Source of the DNA: Helochares maculicollis
Lineage: Eukaryota; Arthropoda; Insecta; Coleoptera; Hydrophilidae
DNA length: 61,802 bases
Assembly (NCBI GenBank): GCA_033557835.1
Contig: JAWQRO010000072.1
Coordinates: forward strand, 1 to 61,802
Direction: 5' to 3'
The position numbers were made by a program, and so were the translations under genes. Under the pieces are notes generated by a model. The model made no database searches and was not told the origin of the DNA. It saw only the letters and a list, made by a program, of their open reading frames with translations. Positions 1-11,147 of this stretch are shown piece after piece (positions within the stretch are counted from its first letter, which is position 1; each line of letters begins with the position of its first letter).

Positions 1-154
1 TATGAGCGTGGGATCAATCTCCTGCCCGAAAGATGGCAAAAGATATTGAACCAAAATGGAGAATATATCATTTAATAAAATGTTTATACACTATAAAAAA
101 ATCGTGTTTCATTTTCACCAAAAAAAACGAAATTACTTTCCGAACAACCCAATA
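1..154 (+). pseudogene. 3' end of a mariner transposon (last transposase codons plus terminal inverted repeat)
   Basis: Codons 1-75 read in frame to a TAA stop and give the typical mariner transposase C-terminus, with the ERGINLLPERWQK block followed by N-G-E-Y. About 50 bp after the stop comes a mariner-type terminal inverted repeat at 128-152, containing AATTACTTTCCGAACAACCC, ending at a TA dinucleotide (153-154), the expected target-site duplication. The rest of the element lies outside the window to the left, so nothing can be said about its catalytic triad. Known family behaviour: DD34D cut-and-paste transposase acting in the nucleus on its own inverted repeats. The visible codons are unbroken, so this copy could be younger than the others in the window. 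Confidence 0.85.
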
Positions 155-299
155 GACAGTCCTATCAACATAGGATAAAAAATTTACCTGTCTTGCTAAT
201 GCCCGGTAGTTTTAAATGACAATTTCCCCTTACTTTTTGATAGTTGATGTTGCGTAGGTTCAAGGGCATTGTTGAATGCAATCACTCACCTGTAGTATT

Positions 300-958
300 T
301 CAGGAAAGTGCTCTGCAAAATAGTATATCTTCCATTATTTTTCATTATATTCAAAACACACCAAAACTACTAACTGCGCACAACCCGCCAAATTCGTAGA
401 CTTATCACATAGCAAGGACACAAAAGTACTTTTATTTTTCTGTGACTTCATCTCGAACGTCAGTCGCAATATTGCTAATCCTCCATTGAATGGTATTGTC
501 AGAGAAATGCAAACGTTTCAGCTTCCCGACCTTTTGTTAGCCAAACATCTTTGCTTTATCTAGGATGGCTGGCAAAGTCGAATTTGTGGCAGTAGTGTGA
601 GGTTTTCCTGCTTAAGCCACACGAAGAGTTTTCTCGATAACTAGCAACCAACGCTTTTTTATTTTGGTTGAACTATAGCGGTTTTTTGATGTTCAATTTT
701 TTTTAAAAAAGCTGTACAGGTTTATTTTTTTTTATTTAGATGCTTAGTGTTGAGGTGGCGTGCCAACTTCAATGACTTCATGCTTCCTCTAGATAAAGTT
801 GCAAAGCAAACAACGCATTGCGGCTTATTCACAATCATTGCAAGCCCGAATTTCAAATAAAAGTCATTATAAAGACAATTTTTCTTTGCTTTTGTTCCAC
901 TACTCTCGTTAGAAATTGACGGTTCTGTTGCTCTTTTCAAGAAGTTATTCATTTTCAA
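300..958 (-). pseudogene. hAT-superfamily transposase remnant, ZBED5-like, with intact N-terminal BED zinc finger
   Basis: The N-terminal 78 codons (958 down to 722) are open and match the start of ZBED5-type domesticated or transposable hAT proteins: a lysine-rich leader, a LYNDFYLKFGL block, then a BED finger whose ligands are visible as C-V-V-C and H-L-N-T-K-H. Further along the minus strand (about 620-345), with stops and frameshifts, come the next blocks of the family: a KPHTI-like segment, then SDNTIQWRISNIATDV, then a degraded D(E)STN..CAQLVV-like block where family members carry the first RNase-H-fold acidic residue. Sequence after about 300 is unrecognisable and the C-terminal dimerisation domain is not seen. 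The protein would be DNA-binding and nuclear; this copy is dead beyond the finger. No hAT terminal repeats or 8-bp duplication were identified. Confidence 0.75.
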
Positions 959-3900
959 TTATTACAAGTCACTTCAATTACTTGCGGTCGCAAAGGACCT
1001 GAGCAACTGACTAATTATGAAAGCGCATAAAAATGTTGTATGGATTGAATGTTTGTAACACAATAACTTTAAAGTGAAAAAGACTGTATTCCAATTTTTG
1101 AAAATCATCTCATTCGATTTGGTTTTCCGCCATGGGATGCTGAAATATCATCTACATCTCCGCGATGGAGAATAGTAAAAACAAAACACATCTTAGACCT
1201 CTATGTCAATACTTTGATTCCTTCGTCAGTTTCATGAAAGCCATGTAGTCTGAAGTATTTACAAATTTCTCGTCTTTATTAAAGTGATAAGTTTGTTGTG
1301 ACTTAAGAAGCTGAAACTCTTCGTATCAATTCTTCAATTCTCCAGCCAATTAAGTGTCATGTTTGTATAAACTGTTAAGATGGGTGGACCACGCCCGTGA
1401 TGAAGAAAGATCATTTTGCAATATTGAACTATAGGGTTCACCATTTTTTAAATATTTTTGCCTTTTGAGCTATCATTCATTTCAATTTGTTTTTAATACA
1501 TTATTTACTATTACGTAAGTTAGCTAAATTTTCTTTATGCCTTAGTCAAAGAAAGACATATTTACTAATATGCAAATCATCTGAACTTACTAAGCACGAA
1601 ACAAGAAAAACCATCATTTTATTGTAAACAAGGTGATAAAAATTAAAGCGGATGCTTATCAAAAAAGGAAGAGCGCAATAAATTTACAATCACGGACGCA
1701 AGAGAAGCGGTGCATGTTTTTCTGTCGTCGCAATAACATGAATTTGTACTATTAATTGTGATAGTAATTGACTGTAGTGCATCGTATTTAAGTTACCATC
1801 GAATTTTAACGATAAAGAATGTCGACAATTAAGTTATTGTTTGGTTTGCCATGTATGATGTAACCACCCTTCTTGCGGCGGTAATATAAAGCGATATTCT
1901 TTATGTTTATGTTGTTTTTTCTGTCTTTATGTTATTAGGAAGGTTTTGTGTTCATAAAATAATTTTATCTCGTGATTATGATGGATTTAATGTTTTGTTT
2001 TGATGATGACGCCGTTATTTTTGTAGCAATAACAGTGGCGTTGTATCTGCATAATATTCTTTAACCCAGCATCGTTTATCGAGATCATTTCAATTATGCC
2101 ATTTATACTTAGAAAATACTAAGTCGTGGTTATATTGGCGTTCTTACCATGTGGGTTAAGTATTAGAAATAAATTCTGCAACGCCCTGGAGATTGGCTTG
2201 TTAGAATACTAGACGAATGTATATGAAACGTAACTAAGAGAAATCTGTGTTGTCAACCTCTCGGGTTGAAGATGTTCAACATCATCAAATTATATATTTC
2301 TTTCTTGATATAAGGTTAATGTCTGCACAGCCCTCATTCTCAAAATTAGCCTTTCGTCAATCGACCACCACCATTTTGCTTGGCAAATTAAGTAGAACCA
2401 ATTTTTCAAAGCCTTAATTTAGCTACCACTTGGTAGCAAACTTATTTTATGAATGTCTTACTCCCATGTCTTGGTTAGGAAATATTTAATAGTTATGGCG
2501 ATGCGAATTTTAATATGTCCGTGAAGAACACAAAACCTGTTTTGATTAAAGCGTTGATTACCTCATTCAGAGTACTATAGTGATATGATAATAAAACAAT
2601 ATAGTGAGACTTTGAAAAATGATCCTCCATGTTCGACTATTGGTGCTCTATTTCCATAACCAAAATAGACAACATTTATTGTTAATAGGCTTTTTAGACA
2701 CTTTCGTCTTCTTCCAACTTTTGCAGCACCAACGATGTTTGAAATACTGTCATTTCTTTTAAGCTCTTCCTCACACCATTATGAGATGGCTTTCCAAAAA
2801 CGGCGCAACACATATTTCTTTGTTTGTGAAGGATACTAAACAGAATAGGTTTCTCATCAATAACAACAACGGTTTTGCAATTATTTATAGCTTTGAGTGA
2901 GAAATCGGTAAATTTGCTAAAACACTCTTCATTTGATTACAAATCTCTCTCATGTACTTTTTTGTTGATAAAATTCTAAGAATGAGGCTACAAACTACAG
3001 ATCTCTTCATTTTGAGCGAACATTATAAAAATTAAATTTCCTAAGTCTAGCGTTTCCAGTTGTCGAGATACGAGTCGTAATGAGTCAAAGGTTTGGAAGA
3101 GGTATTCAAGAATCATTTAGTTAGGACACTTCTGTAGCAAGTACTTTTCGGCCGCTTCAGTCAATCGCATTTCAGTCAATCCTTCAGGATTTTTTGTATT
3201 TTATCAGTAGCGACAGACAAGTAAGTTGCGCCCAAAAGCGTTGAAAAATCTAGTGGTTGGCAACGCATTTCTATGTAAAAATTCCTGGGGCTAAACACAA
3301 TTGAGAAATGTTCAAACATTGAATAAGGATATCATAATGAAGAAGAAGCGAAAACTGAGGAAAAATTTTAATTGCTGATCAAAATATCAAGTTGTTTGAT
3401 TTTAGGTACAACACAACCTTAATAAAATAAGTAAACAAAAAACAGTTACAAGAAATATTGATTTCTAAAATACTAAAGGTAAACATATCCCCGCACGTGT
3501 ACATAAATACTTATATCGGCCAAATCCTTTCAATATCACTTTCAAGCAAAATCTCTTGTGTACGGCCGCTGTAAAATAAATTTTCCTCTCTATGAGAAAA
3601 GGTTATAAATATTTGGAAAATTGGCTGGGTGGGCTGCAGAGGAGTGGATAAAAATGATGAGAAACGAAACGGAGCGGTGAGTTTTTTTTGATGGGTGACG
3701 TAGAAAATATGCGCATTTGTGTGTTTAGTAATAAGTGGCTTGCTTCAGGTATGAGAGGCAAGCAAAAAACTACTTCAATTAAATATCTAGGCGTAATTGT
3801 GACACATCACGCAATCACGTGTGGTATCAATAACCGACAAGAATCGGAAAGAGTGAAACATTGCCTATATGGTAGAACCTGCGTTCCGTGTCAACCAAGT

Positions 3901-5966
3901 CAATTGGTAATTTATATACCCTGCGGCGACGAGACAATCTCGTCGACAATTTTAGGGGTGCTTTACCTTTGCCCTCGTATATATTCCAATAATTAATTGA
4001 GAGCCCTAAAATGAATTGCTGAAGGAAAAGTGCACAATATGTCCGTGTAAGAAATGTGAAAATTTGCTTCAACTTAGTAAATTTATTCATTAAACTTCAG
4101 TTTATAGTCATAATTATAAAATAATTAATATATTTCATTTTATGTCGCCACTTATTATTTTTGAAGTAACTTTTTCAACAAGAAAGACACACACGAGTCG
4201 CCCATTAAAGACTATGTAGATAATGCGCCGAAATCTGTGAGTTTTCGCTCCGCGCTATTTATTTGATATCTTTTCTTTTAGTGTGGTTGGACAGGAAATA
4301 TCAAATGTTGTCTAAACATATTCCCCAGCGACCGACAAGTATTATAAGATACCGTCCGCTAAGCACGCACGTTAAAAGCATCTCTTTAAAGCAACCTTTA
4401 AAAATAGTAGAGGAAAAGCTCACTTCCCACACGTCTAAGGAAATCCAAATCTGGATTAACTTATTTACGTTTGAAACTCAATTCCGAGGAAGCACCTCTC
4501 CGAAATTAAGACATATTTTATTTAAATGAAATAAAAATCATCGTTTCATTCCTCGGCTCGGGTGAAAAAGAGCGTTCACTCAGAAAGGGAATAAAGCCCT
4601 TAATTATCAGTAAATGCAAAGTAAACGAATCATCAATGTTGGCAAAACATATAAGACATTAAATATGGATGCTTTTCAACTTCCCAAGATATAAATCTTA
4701 ATTTAATTTAATAGAAGGTGAGACGTGCCCGAAAAGATAAAAGGGAAATTGACTGTTCCGTGTGGAAATTTCTCGAAATACCCGAATTCACTTCTACTTT
4801 CTCGTAATGCCAAGGTTTTCCCATTCAATTAAAGAAATTATAAATTCGTATAAACGAAATACGTCTAGAGAGGTTTTCACAGCGATTCGCTCGAATTTTT
4901 TAGAGTTGTTGACACAAGTCGCGCGAGTTCCTAATTAGTTGAAAACAAGGTCCCGATTAAGCAAAACAATTTAATTAAGATCTATTGTTACCGGAGGCTG
5001 GGAATATTTTCATATAAATCTATAAATTCAAGTGCAGGATTTCTGCCTGCGCAGCACTCCTCGGAGAAAGTCGAGCGGTGCATATTTCTGTTGTATACTT
5101 CCACACCTAATTGTTTGAAATTTCCCAGTTCGAAGAAAATCGATAGTTCAGGACGATCATGAAGCAATCAGGAGTGGCTGTTATCCGGCAATAAGATGCT
5201 AAAGTGTGGTCCTAAATTCCAATCGAACACGTTCAGATTTTCAAGTGCGTTCAAATATAGTTCGATTTGATCCCTTTTTCCTAATATCTACTTGGCATGC
5301 TTTGAATTTTTTATGGCTCCGAAATGATTCATTTCCTTGTGTTTCTTTTATATTTTATGTATATAAATGGGGTATGTGATCAAGGAATTTTTGATGTATT
5401 CTGAGAGCATTTTAAACGGCTTTCAGCGCTGCCATACCAATCAATATATCTTTCAAGCTAGTAGATTTACATCAAAATGAATTTTTCAGCACTGAAATAC
5501 AAATAGGTTGACCGTATTAAAGATTATCTATATAATACTGGCAATTAACCGCTCCTTTGTTTGCATTAATTAAGGAGCTTGACTTTCTCCGCACGATTTC
5601 ATCTACTTATATTTTTTGCTCTATATCGTTGATCGTTTTGACATGCTTTTGTTTATTCCGAGGATATCTTTGTATCACTGCGAGCGTTGCTGATACTAAA
5701 AACTATAGTTAGTTTTTTTATATTTTTTTAAGCTCTTCTTCACACCTCAAGTTTGAAACAAATTACACTATTAGATTCATTTCATTTCTAACAAAATTGA
5801 AAAAGACTGAGCTCTGCAAAAACAACTTTCTGTGATAGACTTCCTAATTTATGATATGCTTTAGACAAAATTTCAAGCACGACAATGCTCCGTTTAATTT
5901 TTGTACCGCCATTAAGAGCAAAGTTCCCATTTATAGAGCAAATCGCTAGACTAGCATCGAAAATTC
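959..5966. other. No recognisable gene; AT-rich unique sequence
   Basis: Both strands were read for protein motifs and none was found. The open frames present here (up to about 100 codons, for example at 3688-3996 and 4263-4529 on the plus strand) have no family resemblance, no compositional bias and no supporting splice context. The only local structure noticed is a perfect 8-bp hairpin at 3927-3945 (CGACGAGA, loop CAA, TCTCGTCG). A minus-strand stretch around 2650-3250 has a few protein-like runs but too many stops to call. Confidence 0.5.
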
Positions 5967-7199
5967 TATTAGGTTGGCAACTAAGTAATTGCCGATTTTC
6001 CAAATTCGTAGTTAAAGCAGTTTTTATGCGCACAGTTCTATCATAACATGTCTAAAGTCATTTGACATGTTACTGAGATGAGTTTTATTAAGCATTCTGT
6101 AACGAATTTGGATTTATTCGGTAAACAGTGAGTGTTTGGGATTAAATAAAACATGGAAAAAAACGAGCACCATCGTCATATTGTCCTGTATTATTTCCTT
6201 AAAGGGAAAAACGCATCTAAGGCTTACAAAAAGCTATCTGCTGTTTGTGGTGATAAAGTCTTAAAACAACGACAGTGTCGAAATTGATTTGCGAAATTTC
6301 GTTCTGGTGATTTTTCGCAGAAAGACAACAAGCGCTCTGGGTGCGCGATGGAAGTTGATCATCTAATCAAATTATTAATCGCTACCAATAGTTACAGTAA
6401 CACGTGAGATTTCAGAGGACCTAAATGTATCACATAATGTATAAAAAAGCATTTACAACAGCTTGGCTTCTCAAAAAGCTGGATATCTGGGTTCTACGTG
6501 AACTTAAGAAAATTAACTTAGCGAAACGCATAAATACATGCGATTTGCTTCTTAAGCGCAACAAAAATGAACCATTTTAAAATAGAATTATTATCGGTGA
6601 TGACCCATCAAATGAAGTATCTCAAACAACGTCAAAATCCGATATTCACCAAAGAAAGGTCTTGTTATCAGTTTGGTGGGATTATAAATGTAGAGTTTAT
6701 TTTGAACTCCTATCTCGCATCTAAACGATTAATTCTGAACTTTATATTCATCAACTAACCAAACTGGATGCTGCAATCAAGAAAAATTGACCACAATTGG
6801 CAAATCGCAAAGGAATTGTGTTCCATCATGATAAAGCCAGACCTCATGCATCTTTCGCCACTTTCCAAAAATTGCTGCTGCTTGGTTGGGATTTGTTACC
6901 ACACCCATCATATAGTCCTGACATGGCACCATTAGATTATTATTCATTTCATAAGCTACAGAAATTTCTGCAAGGGAATAAATTCAATAACGATTAGAAA
7001 GTAAAACAGCAGTTGACACAACTTTTTCTAATAAAAACCCACAATTTTATGAACTTGGTATTATGATACTGCCTCAAACGTGGAAAAATGTCATTGAAAA
7101 TAATGGACAATACATTTGTAGTTAAAGCCATTTTGGTAAGTAACAATAAAAAGTTATATTTTCTCTAAGAAAACGGCAATTACTTAGTTGCCAACCATA
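5967..7199 (+). mobile_element. Full-length but inactive mariner element
   Basis: The element is bounded by matching terminal inverted repeats: 5' at 5969-5994 (TTAGGTTGGCAACTAAGTAA and onward) and 3' at 7174-7196 (CGGCAATTACTTAGTTGCCA and onward), each next to a TA dinucleotide that fits the mariner TA target-site duplication. Length is about 1.23 kb, normal for mariner. The inner part holds the broken transposase gene annotated separately. The 5' end is still close to the 3' end in sequence, but the last two or three outer bases of the 3' repeat are changed. Confidence 0.9.
6153..7125 (+). pseudogene. Mariner DD34D transposase, multiply disrupted
   Basis: The start ATG at 6153 opens MEKNEHHRHIVLYYFLKGK, the N-terminal helix-turn-helix start of a mariner transposase. 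The product would bind the inverted repeats of its own element and catalyse cut-and-paste transposition into TA. The first in-frame stop falls at about codon 47 (a TGA where the family has tryptophan), then come further stops, a small deletion just after the first catalytic region (IIIGDD, where GDEKW is expected) and frameshifts around 6990-7080. The second and third catalytic blocks remain readable: FHHDKARPH and YSPDMAPLDYYSF, with 34 residues between the two aspartates, so the DD34D class is clear. Family length is about 340 residues and the span here corresponds to about 324. The copy cannot make an active enzyme. Confidence 0.9.
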
Positions 7200-7214
7200 T
7201 AATAGTGCTTGACT

Positions 7215-7395
7215 TCTCTAAGTATACTTATGAGATGCATTGTCAATGTTTATTTTTTCCATATAAAGTAAAGTAGAGAGTATTAAAATCATGAGGAAAT
7301 CAGATCTTCAGATTTAAACGTATCTCAATGTTTTAAAGGCCCATGAATTAATTTTTGTGCGTGTGTCTGTGTCCGTATGTTAACAGCCTTTAAGA
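7215..7395 (+). repeat. Decayed fragment of dispersed element E
   Basis: The order of words here (ATATAAAGTAAAGTAGAGAG, ATCATGAGGAAATC, GTATCTCAATGTTTT, then a GTGTGTCTGTGTCCGTATGT stretch) follows the better-preserved module at 12900-13070 and 13835-13980 (TATACGAAGTAAAG, GGATCATGAAAAAACTCGAC, GGATCTCCACGTTTTGAG, then a GT-rich run). It is an old truncated copy that starts 15 bp after the mariner. Confidence 0.55.
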
Positions 7396-8227
7396 AGGGC
7401 TTATAAAATTTATATTATTCTAATTCAATGTTGTTCAGATCATATTCACCTACTTTATTTTATAATTTAACGTAATTTCAATTAATAAATTACTTTAAAA
7501 ATTGTAGCTGGAGTATCCACACCTTAATTGGTGTAGTCTTAGAAGATTTTTTTTCAAATTTGTCGAGCTCACGTAGTTAGATAAGCCATCAGAGAGTTCC
7601 TTTTCCGAAATTAGATTGTATTTTTTGCGTATCTTTGTGGTAGAGTCTCCATTGTATAGTTTCTCCGCTGTACTATCTCTCCCTATTTTAACCTGGCCTA
7701 CCTTGTGTTGTGAAAATTCGTCTTGATCGTCCCAGGATGTACAAATTGTAATTTTTTTGTGCTAAATTTTAAAATTTGAGCTACGAATGCACGTTAAAAA
7801 TGTTGAAAAAATTGATAAATAATAACTCAAACGAAAAATCGCAGAACAAAAAAATGCATATCGATGAAAGCTACAAACTCTTCCACATTTTACAGCTTGA
7901 CTCGCTTGTAGTCGAGAACATTAAATGAATTAAAAATAAAGGTGGCAGGTCTGCTCCAGTCCAATAAAAATGATTTATACAAATTAAGCTTAGAACCAAT
8001 GGGTGTGCAATGACAAGTTGTGGTAAAGCATAAGCCAATAGATATTATTAGTAACCCTAGTGGTGGATGACTCATTTAATGTAAGCCTTGAAAAAGTCAT
8101 TAGTGATGAAGAAATGAGGATTATGACGTCCTCGAAGTGTTGAAATGTATAGTTTTGGCCTGTTTTGGACAGGAATTAAGAAAGACCACTCTTGACAATT
8201 TGAATAGGTTCCTGCTACGTAAATATA
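7396..8227. other. No recognisable gene
   Basis: AT-rich sequence between two mariners. The minus-strand open frame at 7890-8075 has no recognisable motif. Nothing else was seen on either strand. Confidence 0.5.
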
Positions 8228-8229
8228 CC

Positions 8230-8253
8230 AGGTGCGCAAATTTAAACAGTATT
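8230..8253 (+). repeat. Probable terminal inverted repeat of the minus-strand mariner
   Basis: CCAGGTGCGCAAATTTAAAC lies about 50 bp beyond the transposase stop and next to a TA, where the 3' terminal repeat is expected. A partner on the other side is only weakly visible near 9436-9460 (TAAATTACGTAGAACACCTA), with several mismatches, so the outer boundary of this element is uncertain. Confidence 0.45.
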
Positions 8254-8300
8254 TCTCATGAAAAATAGGCAGTTATTTAAGAACAATGATAAAAAATGTT

Positions 8301-9293
8301 TTAATCAAAGTATTGGCCCTTGCATTTTACACATTTTATCCATCTCTCGGGCAATTTATGGATACCATTCCAAAAGAAAGCTTCAACTTTTATTGATATC
8401 CATTCATCGAGCCATTTTTGTACATCCTCGAAAGTCTTGAAGTGTTGCTCAGCCAGTGCGTGTCCCATCGATGAGAAGAAGTGATAATCAGATGGCGCCA
8501 GGTCTGGTGAATACGGCGAGTGGGGTAGGAGTTCCCAACCAAGCGAAGAAATTGTTTTTTCGACCACTTTGGCTGAATGTGCAGGAGCGTTGTCATGCTG
8601 TAGAATGACTTTGCCATGATTTTTGATTAATTCATGGTTTAAAGTGATCATTTGTAGTCGGTAGTGGACGATATTAACTATTTTGCTGGGCTTAAGAAGC
8701 TTGTACTCCCTTTTAATCCCACCACACCCACAGCATTGTCTTCCTCCAAAAACGATCTGGTATTGTACTCGCTGTTGATAGTTGTACTTGCGTTACCCAT
8801 GATTTTTTACGGTTGGGATTCTCAAAATATATTCATTTTTCATCGCCAGTTACAACCCGATGCAAAAAATCCTTTCTTTTGTAGCGTAAATGCAGCATTT
8901 TGCACATCATTTTTTGTCTTTCCATCTGTCGTTCGTTCAGTGTGTGTGGAACCTATTTTCCAACCTTTCGAATCTTCCCCATGGCTTTCAAGAGATCGAA
9001 AATGACTTGCCGAGTGACATTCAACTACTCCGTTATCATTTGTTGGGTTTGTGCATCGTCTTCATCCAATAGTGTTTGTAATTCGTCGTCTTTTTGGTCG
9101 ATTTTCAAGTTCTTGGTCCTTAACATTGAAATCACCAGTTTTGAAACGTTGAAACCAGCGTTCACAAGTCTTTACATTTGGATCAAGATTGTCTTTACAA
9201 GTATTCGATGACTTTTCGATGTATTTTCTTTTGATTGAACAAGAAAATCATTACTTGCCGCAAATGTTCTTTACTTGGCTTAAAGTTCGACAT
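8301..9293 (-). pseudogene. Mariner DD34D transposase of a second lineage, disrupted
   Basis: Reading from 9293, the protein opens with MSNFKPSKEHLRQVMIFLFN, a mariner N-terminus. Stops and frameshifts follow within the first 60 codons. VTGDEK, containing the first catalytic aspartate, is readable and is followed at once by a stop. The last 116 codons (8651-8301) are fully open and include QHDNAPAHSAK, YSPDLAPSDYHFF, the SMGHALAEQ block and KLPERW near the end. There are 34 residues between the second and third aspartates, so it is DD34D like its neighbour, but the sequence differs strongly from the 6-7 kb copy (for example SMGHALAEQHF against HKLQKFLQGN), so it is a different mariner lineage. 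The long open C-terminal part explains the 116-codon frame here; it is a remnant, not a gene. Confidence 0.88.
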
Positions 9294-9299
9294 GTTTAA

Positions 9300-9889
9300 C
9301 ATGAAAAAGAAGTATGGTACTAACTTGTAAACAACTAAACAAATATGATGTTTGATAGTTGGTAGTCTTACCCAAAAAATGGCGCTTTGGACTGCTCTTA
9401 ATACTGAGGTGCTCTATCTTCTTTATGTTAATCAAGTATATAAATTACGTAGAACACCTACCAAGCAGTTAGTTCCGTTGGTATCCTTTAAAACCAAAGT
9501 CGTTAAGATTCCACTTACTTTATTTTATAATTATCGATTATTTCATTCAGTACGTTATTTTGAAAATTCGATCTGGAGTACTGATTCTCATTTTGTATAC
9601 ACTTTAGGTACCATGAAAAATAGTAGATAAAAAATTTCAACTTCCACCTTCATATTCAATTTAATTGCCATGTTTTGCTTCCTCTTCCAGTATCTCTCAA
9701 TCTCAATTTTTTCGTAACTATTTTTATTAGTATTTATGTTTAATCCTCGCTTTTAAAATTTCTGCCCAAATTGTTGCAGATTCCGTGCAAATTTGTAACG
9801 GTTTTCGTATACATCATTGATCGTGTACAAATGCCCTAGATGTACAAGCTACAACTGATAACAGTCCACGAGTATTTTGGGTTTATTTA
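9300..9889. other. No recognisable gene
   Basis: The plus-strand open frame at 9352-9630 (92 codons) is basic and lacks any recognised motif. It may include the degraded outer end of the minus-strand mariner. Nothing else was seen. Confidence 0.45.
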
Positions 9890-10330
9890 TACCTGTTGCC
9901 TTGATTACGTTGTCTATAGTCTGTCTGTGATGCTGAAGGCTCTTGATTGTCCGTTGTCGGTCCTCACGTAGCTGCTATTGTTTTCATACAAGCTTTTAAT
10001 TGTCGTGTACGTCTCTATACGGCCATAAAAGCGGCACCTTTTCCTCAATCCGCATTCCCCTTCATCTAACTGCTATCCTATTATGTTCATTATTCTGTTT
10101 TCTAGTAATTCCTTCTATATCTTTAATACCGCACTCAACAAGGTAATTTTTCTGTAGTAGCCGCATGTTCTAGGGTCTCTTTTTTAGTATTGGTATTACT
10201 ACAACCACTTTCCAATCGTCCGGGATTTTCCGCCGCTCATGGCTTTGTTGAACACTTCCGAAAGAATTTCTTTCCGCTCGTCCTAGGTTTTCAAGCCGCT
10301 TTTTCGTCAAGTCAAGCAGCCTTCCCTTTT
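9890..10330 (-). pseudogene. Non-LTR retrotransposon reverse-transcriptase fossil
   Basis: Reading the minus strand in shifting frames gives consecutive blocks of a non-LTR retrotransposon RT in correct order: FNKAMSGGKIPDDWK followed by VVVVIPILKK (RT N-terminal block) at about 10270-10175; LDEGECGLRK (the E-x-Q-x-GFRKGR-type block) at about 10060; and TIKSLYENNSSYVRTDNGQS followed by AFSITDRL (the block before the catalytic FxDD motif) at about 9995-9915. The catalytic aspartates are not seen; the sequence downstream is degraded or lost. Several internal deletions and stops show it is dead. The clade cannot be assigned safely from these pieces. In the intact family this enzyme copies element RNA into a nicked chromosomal site. 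Confidence 0.75.
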
Positions 10331-11028
10331 TTCAGAGCCTTAGTTCAACTCTTCTAATTCAATATGATTTTTATTCGTCTAGCGGAATTGAAGTTAGAAT
10401 TCTTAAGCTTGCTTCAATGTAATAAATAAAATAAAAATCCTCCGGGTCGGGCCATAAAGTAACACATAAGTGATTCGTTTTCGAGCAATGTCTGTGCGAC
10501 TGTTTAAGATGATGGCGCTTATTTCAATGTCGGTAAAAAATAGTTGGGAATTCCGAGCGTTGGGAAATGAAGAATGTATTAGAAATTGAGCTCGGAAGCA
10601 CTTGCCTATTCAAGCATACGTGCAAAGCAACATTTTGAAAGAATTAGTGAGTAAGTTCTGGAGTTAATAGTTAATAATTCCTTGAAACAAGTAATGGAAA
10701 AAATCACATTTAGACTCTCCTACAAAATCATATACAAGAATAGATTCAGGGTAAAGGAGGCTGCTTTAACATCTCTTCTTGGTAGCAGGGTTTGGTTAGG
10801 CATAAGAATAGTTCTAGTGGAAAAGGATAATGATATAGTTTCAATGGGGTAGCAAAGCTTAATTTTAATTTAGATCATTCATAATATGGATACAGGAGTT
10901 GGTAAAGTAGGTCTCACAGTATCAATTCAAAACTTTTAGGAGAAGCAAGGGAATATGAAGCAGGACTACGAAGTAATTATTTTCAATAGATTTCGTCAAG
11001 GAGAGTCCGACCTGATGAGGTGAATCAT
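10331..11028. other. No recognisable gene
   Basis: Unique AT-rich sequence between the RT fossil and the A/B repeat unit. No motif on either strand. Confidence 0.45.
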
Positions 11029-11147
11029 CTCTTACAGGACATGTGTTTATTCGTAAAAGGCTGCATTTGCTGATTAGTTTTACGAATTGCTTCTTATGAC
11101 TATCGACACTCAAAAGTATTTCATGAATGCCAACCCAATATTATGTT
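11029..11147 (+). repeat. Repeat A, copy 1 (118-bp direct repeat, left)
   Basis: Nearly identical to 12179-12296. Both contain the run GGCTGCATTTGCTGATTAGT and end CAACCCAATATTATG. The two copies flank repeat B in direct orientation, either as short terminal direct repeats or as the edges of a tandemly duplicated 1.15-kb unit. Confidence 0.85.

Noticed and set aside
2650..3250. Further hAT or other transposase coding sequence on the minus strand
   Set aside because: Scattered protein-like runs are present but stops are dense and no family block could be recognised.
8664..9211. Plus-strand frames of 103-113 codons as genes
   Set aside because: They are antisense to the minus-strand mariner transposase.
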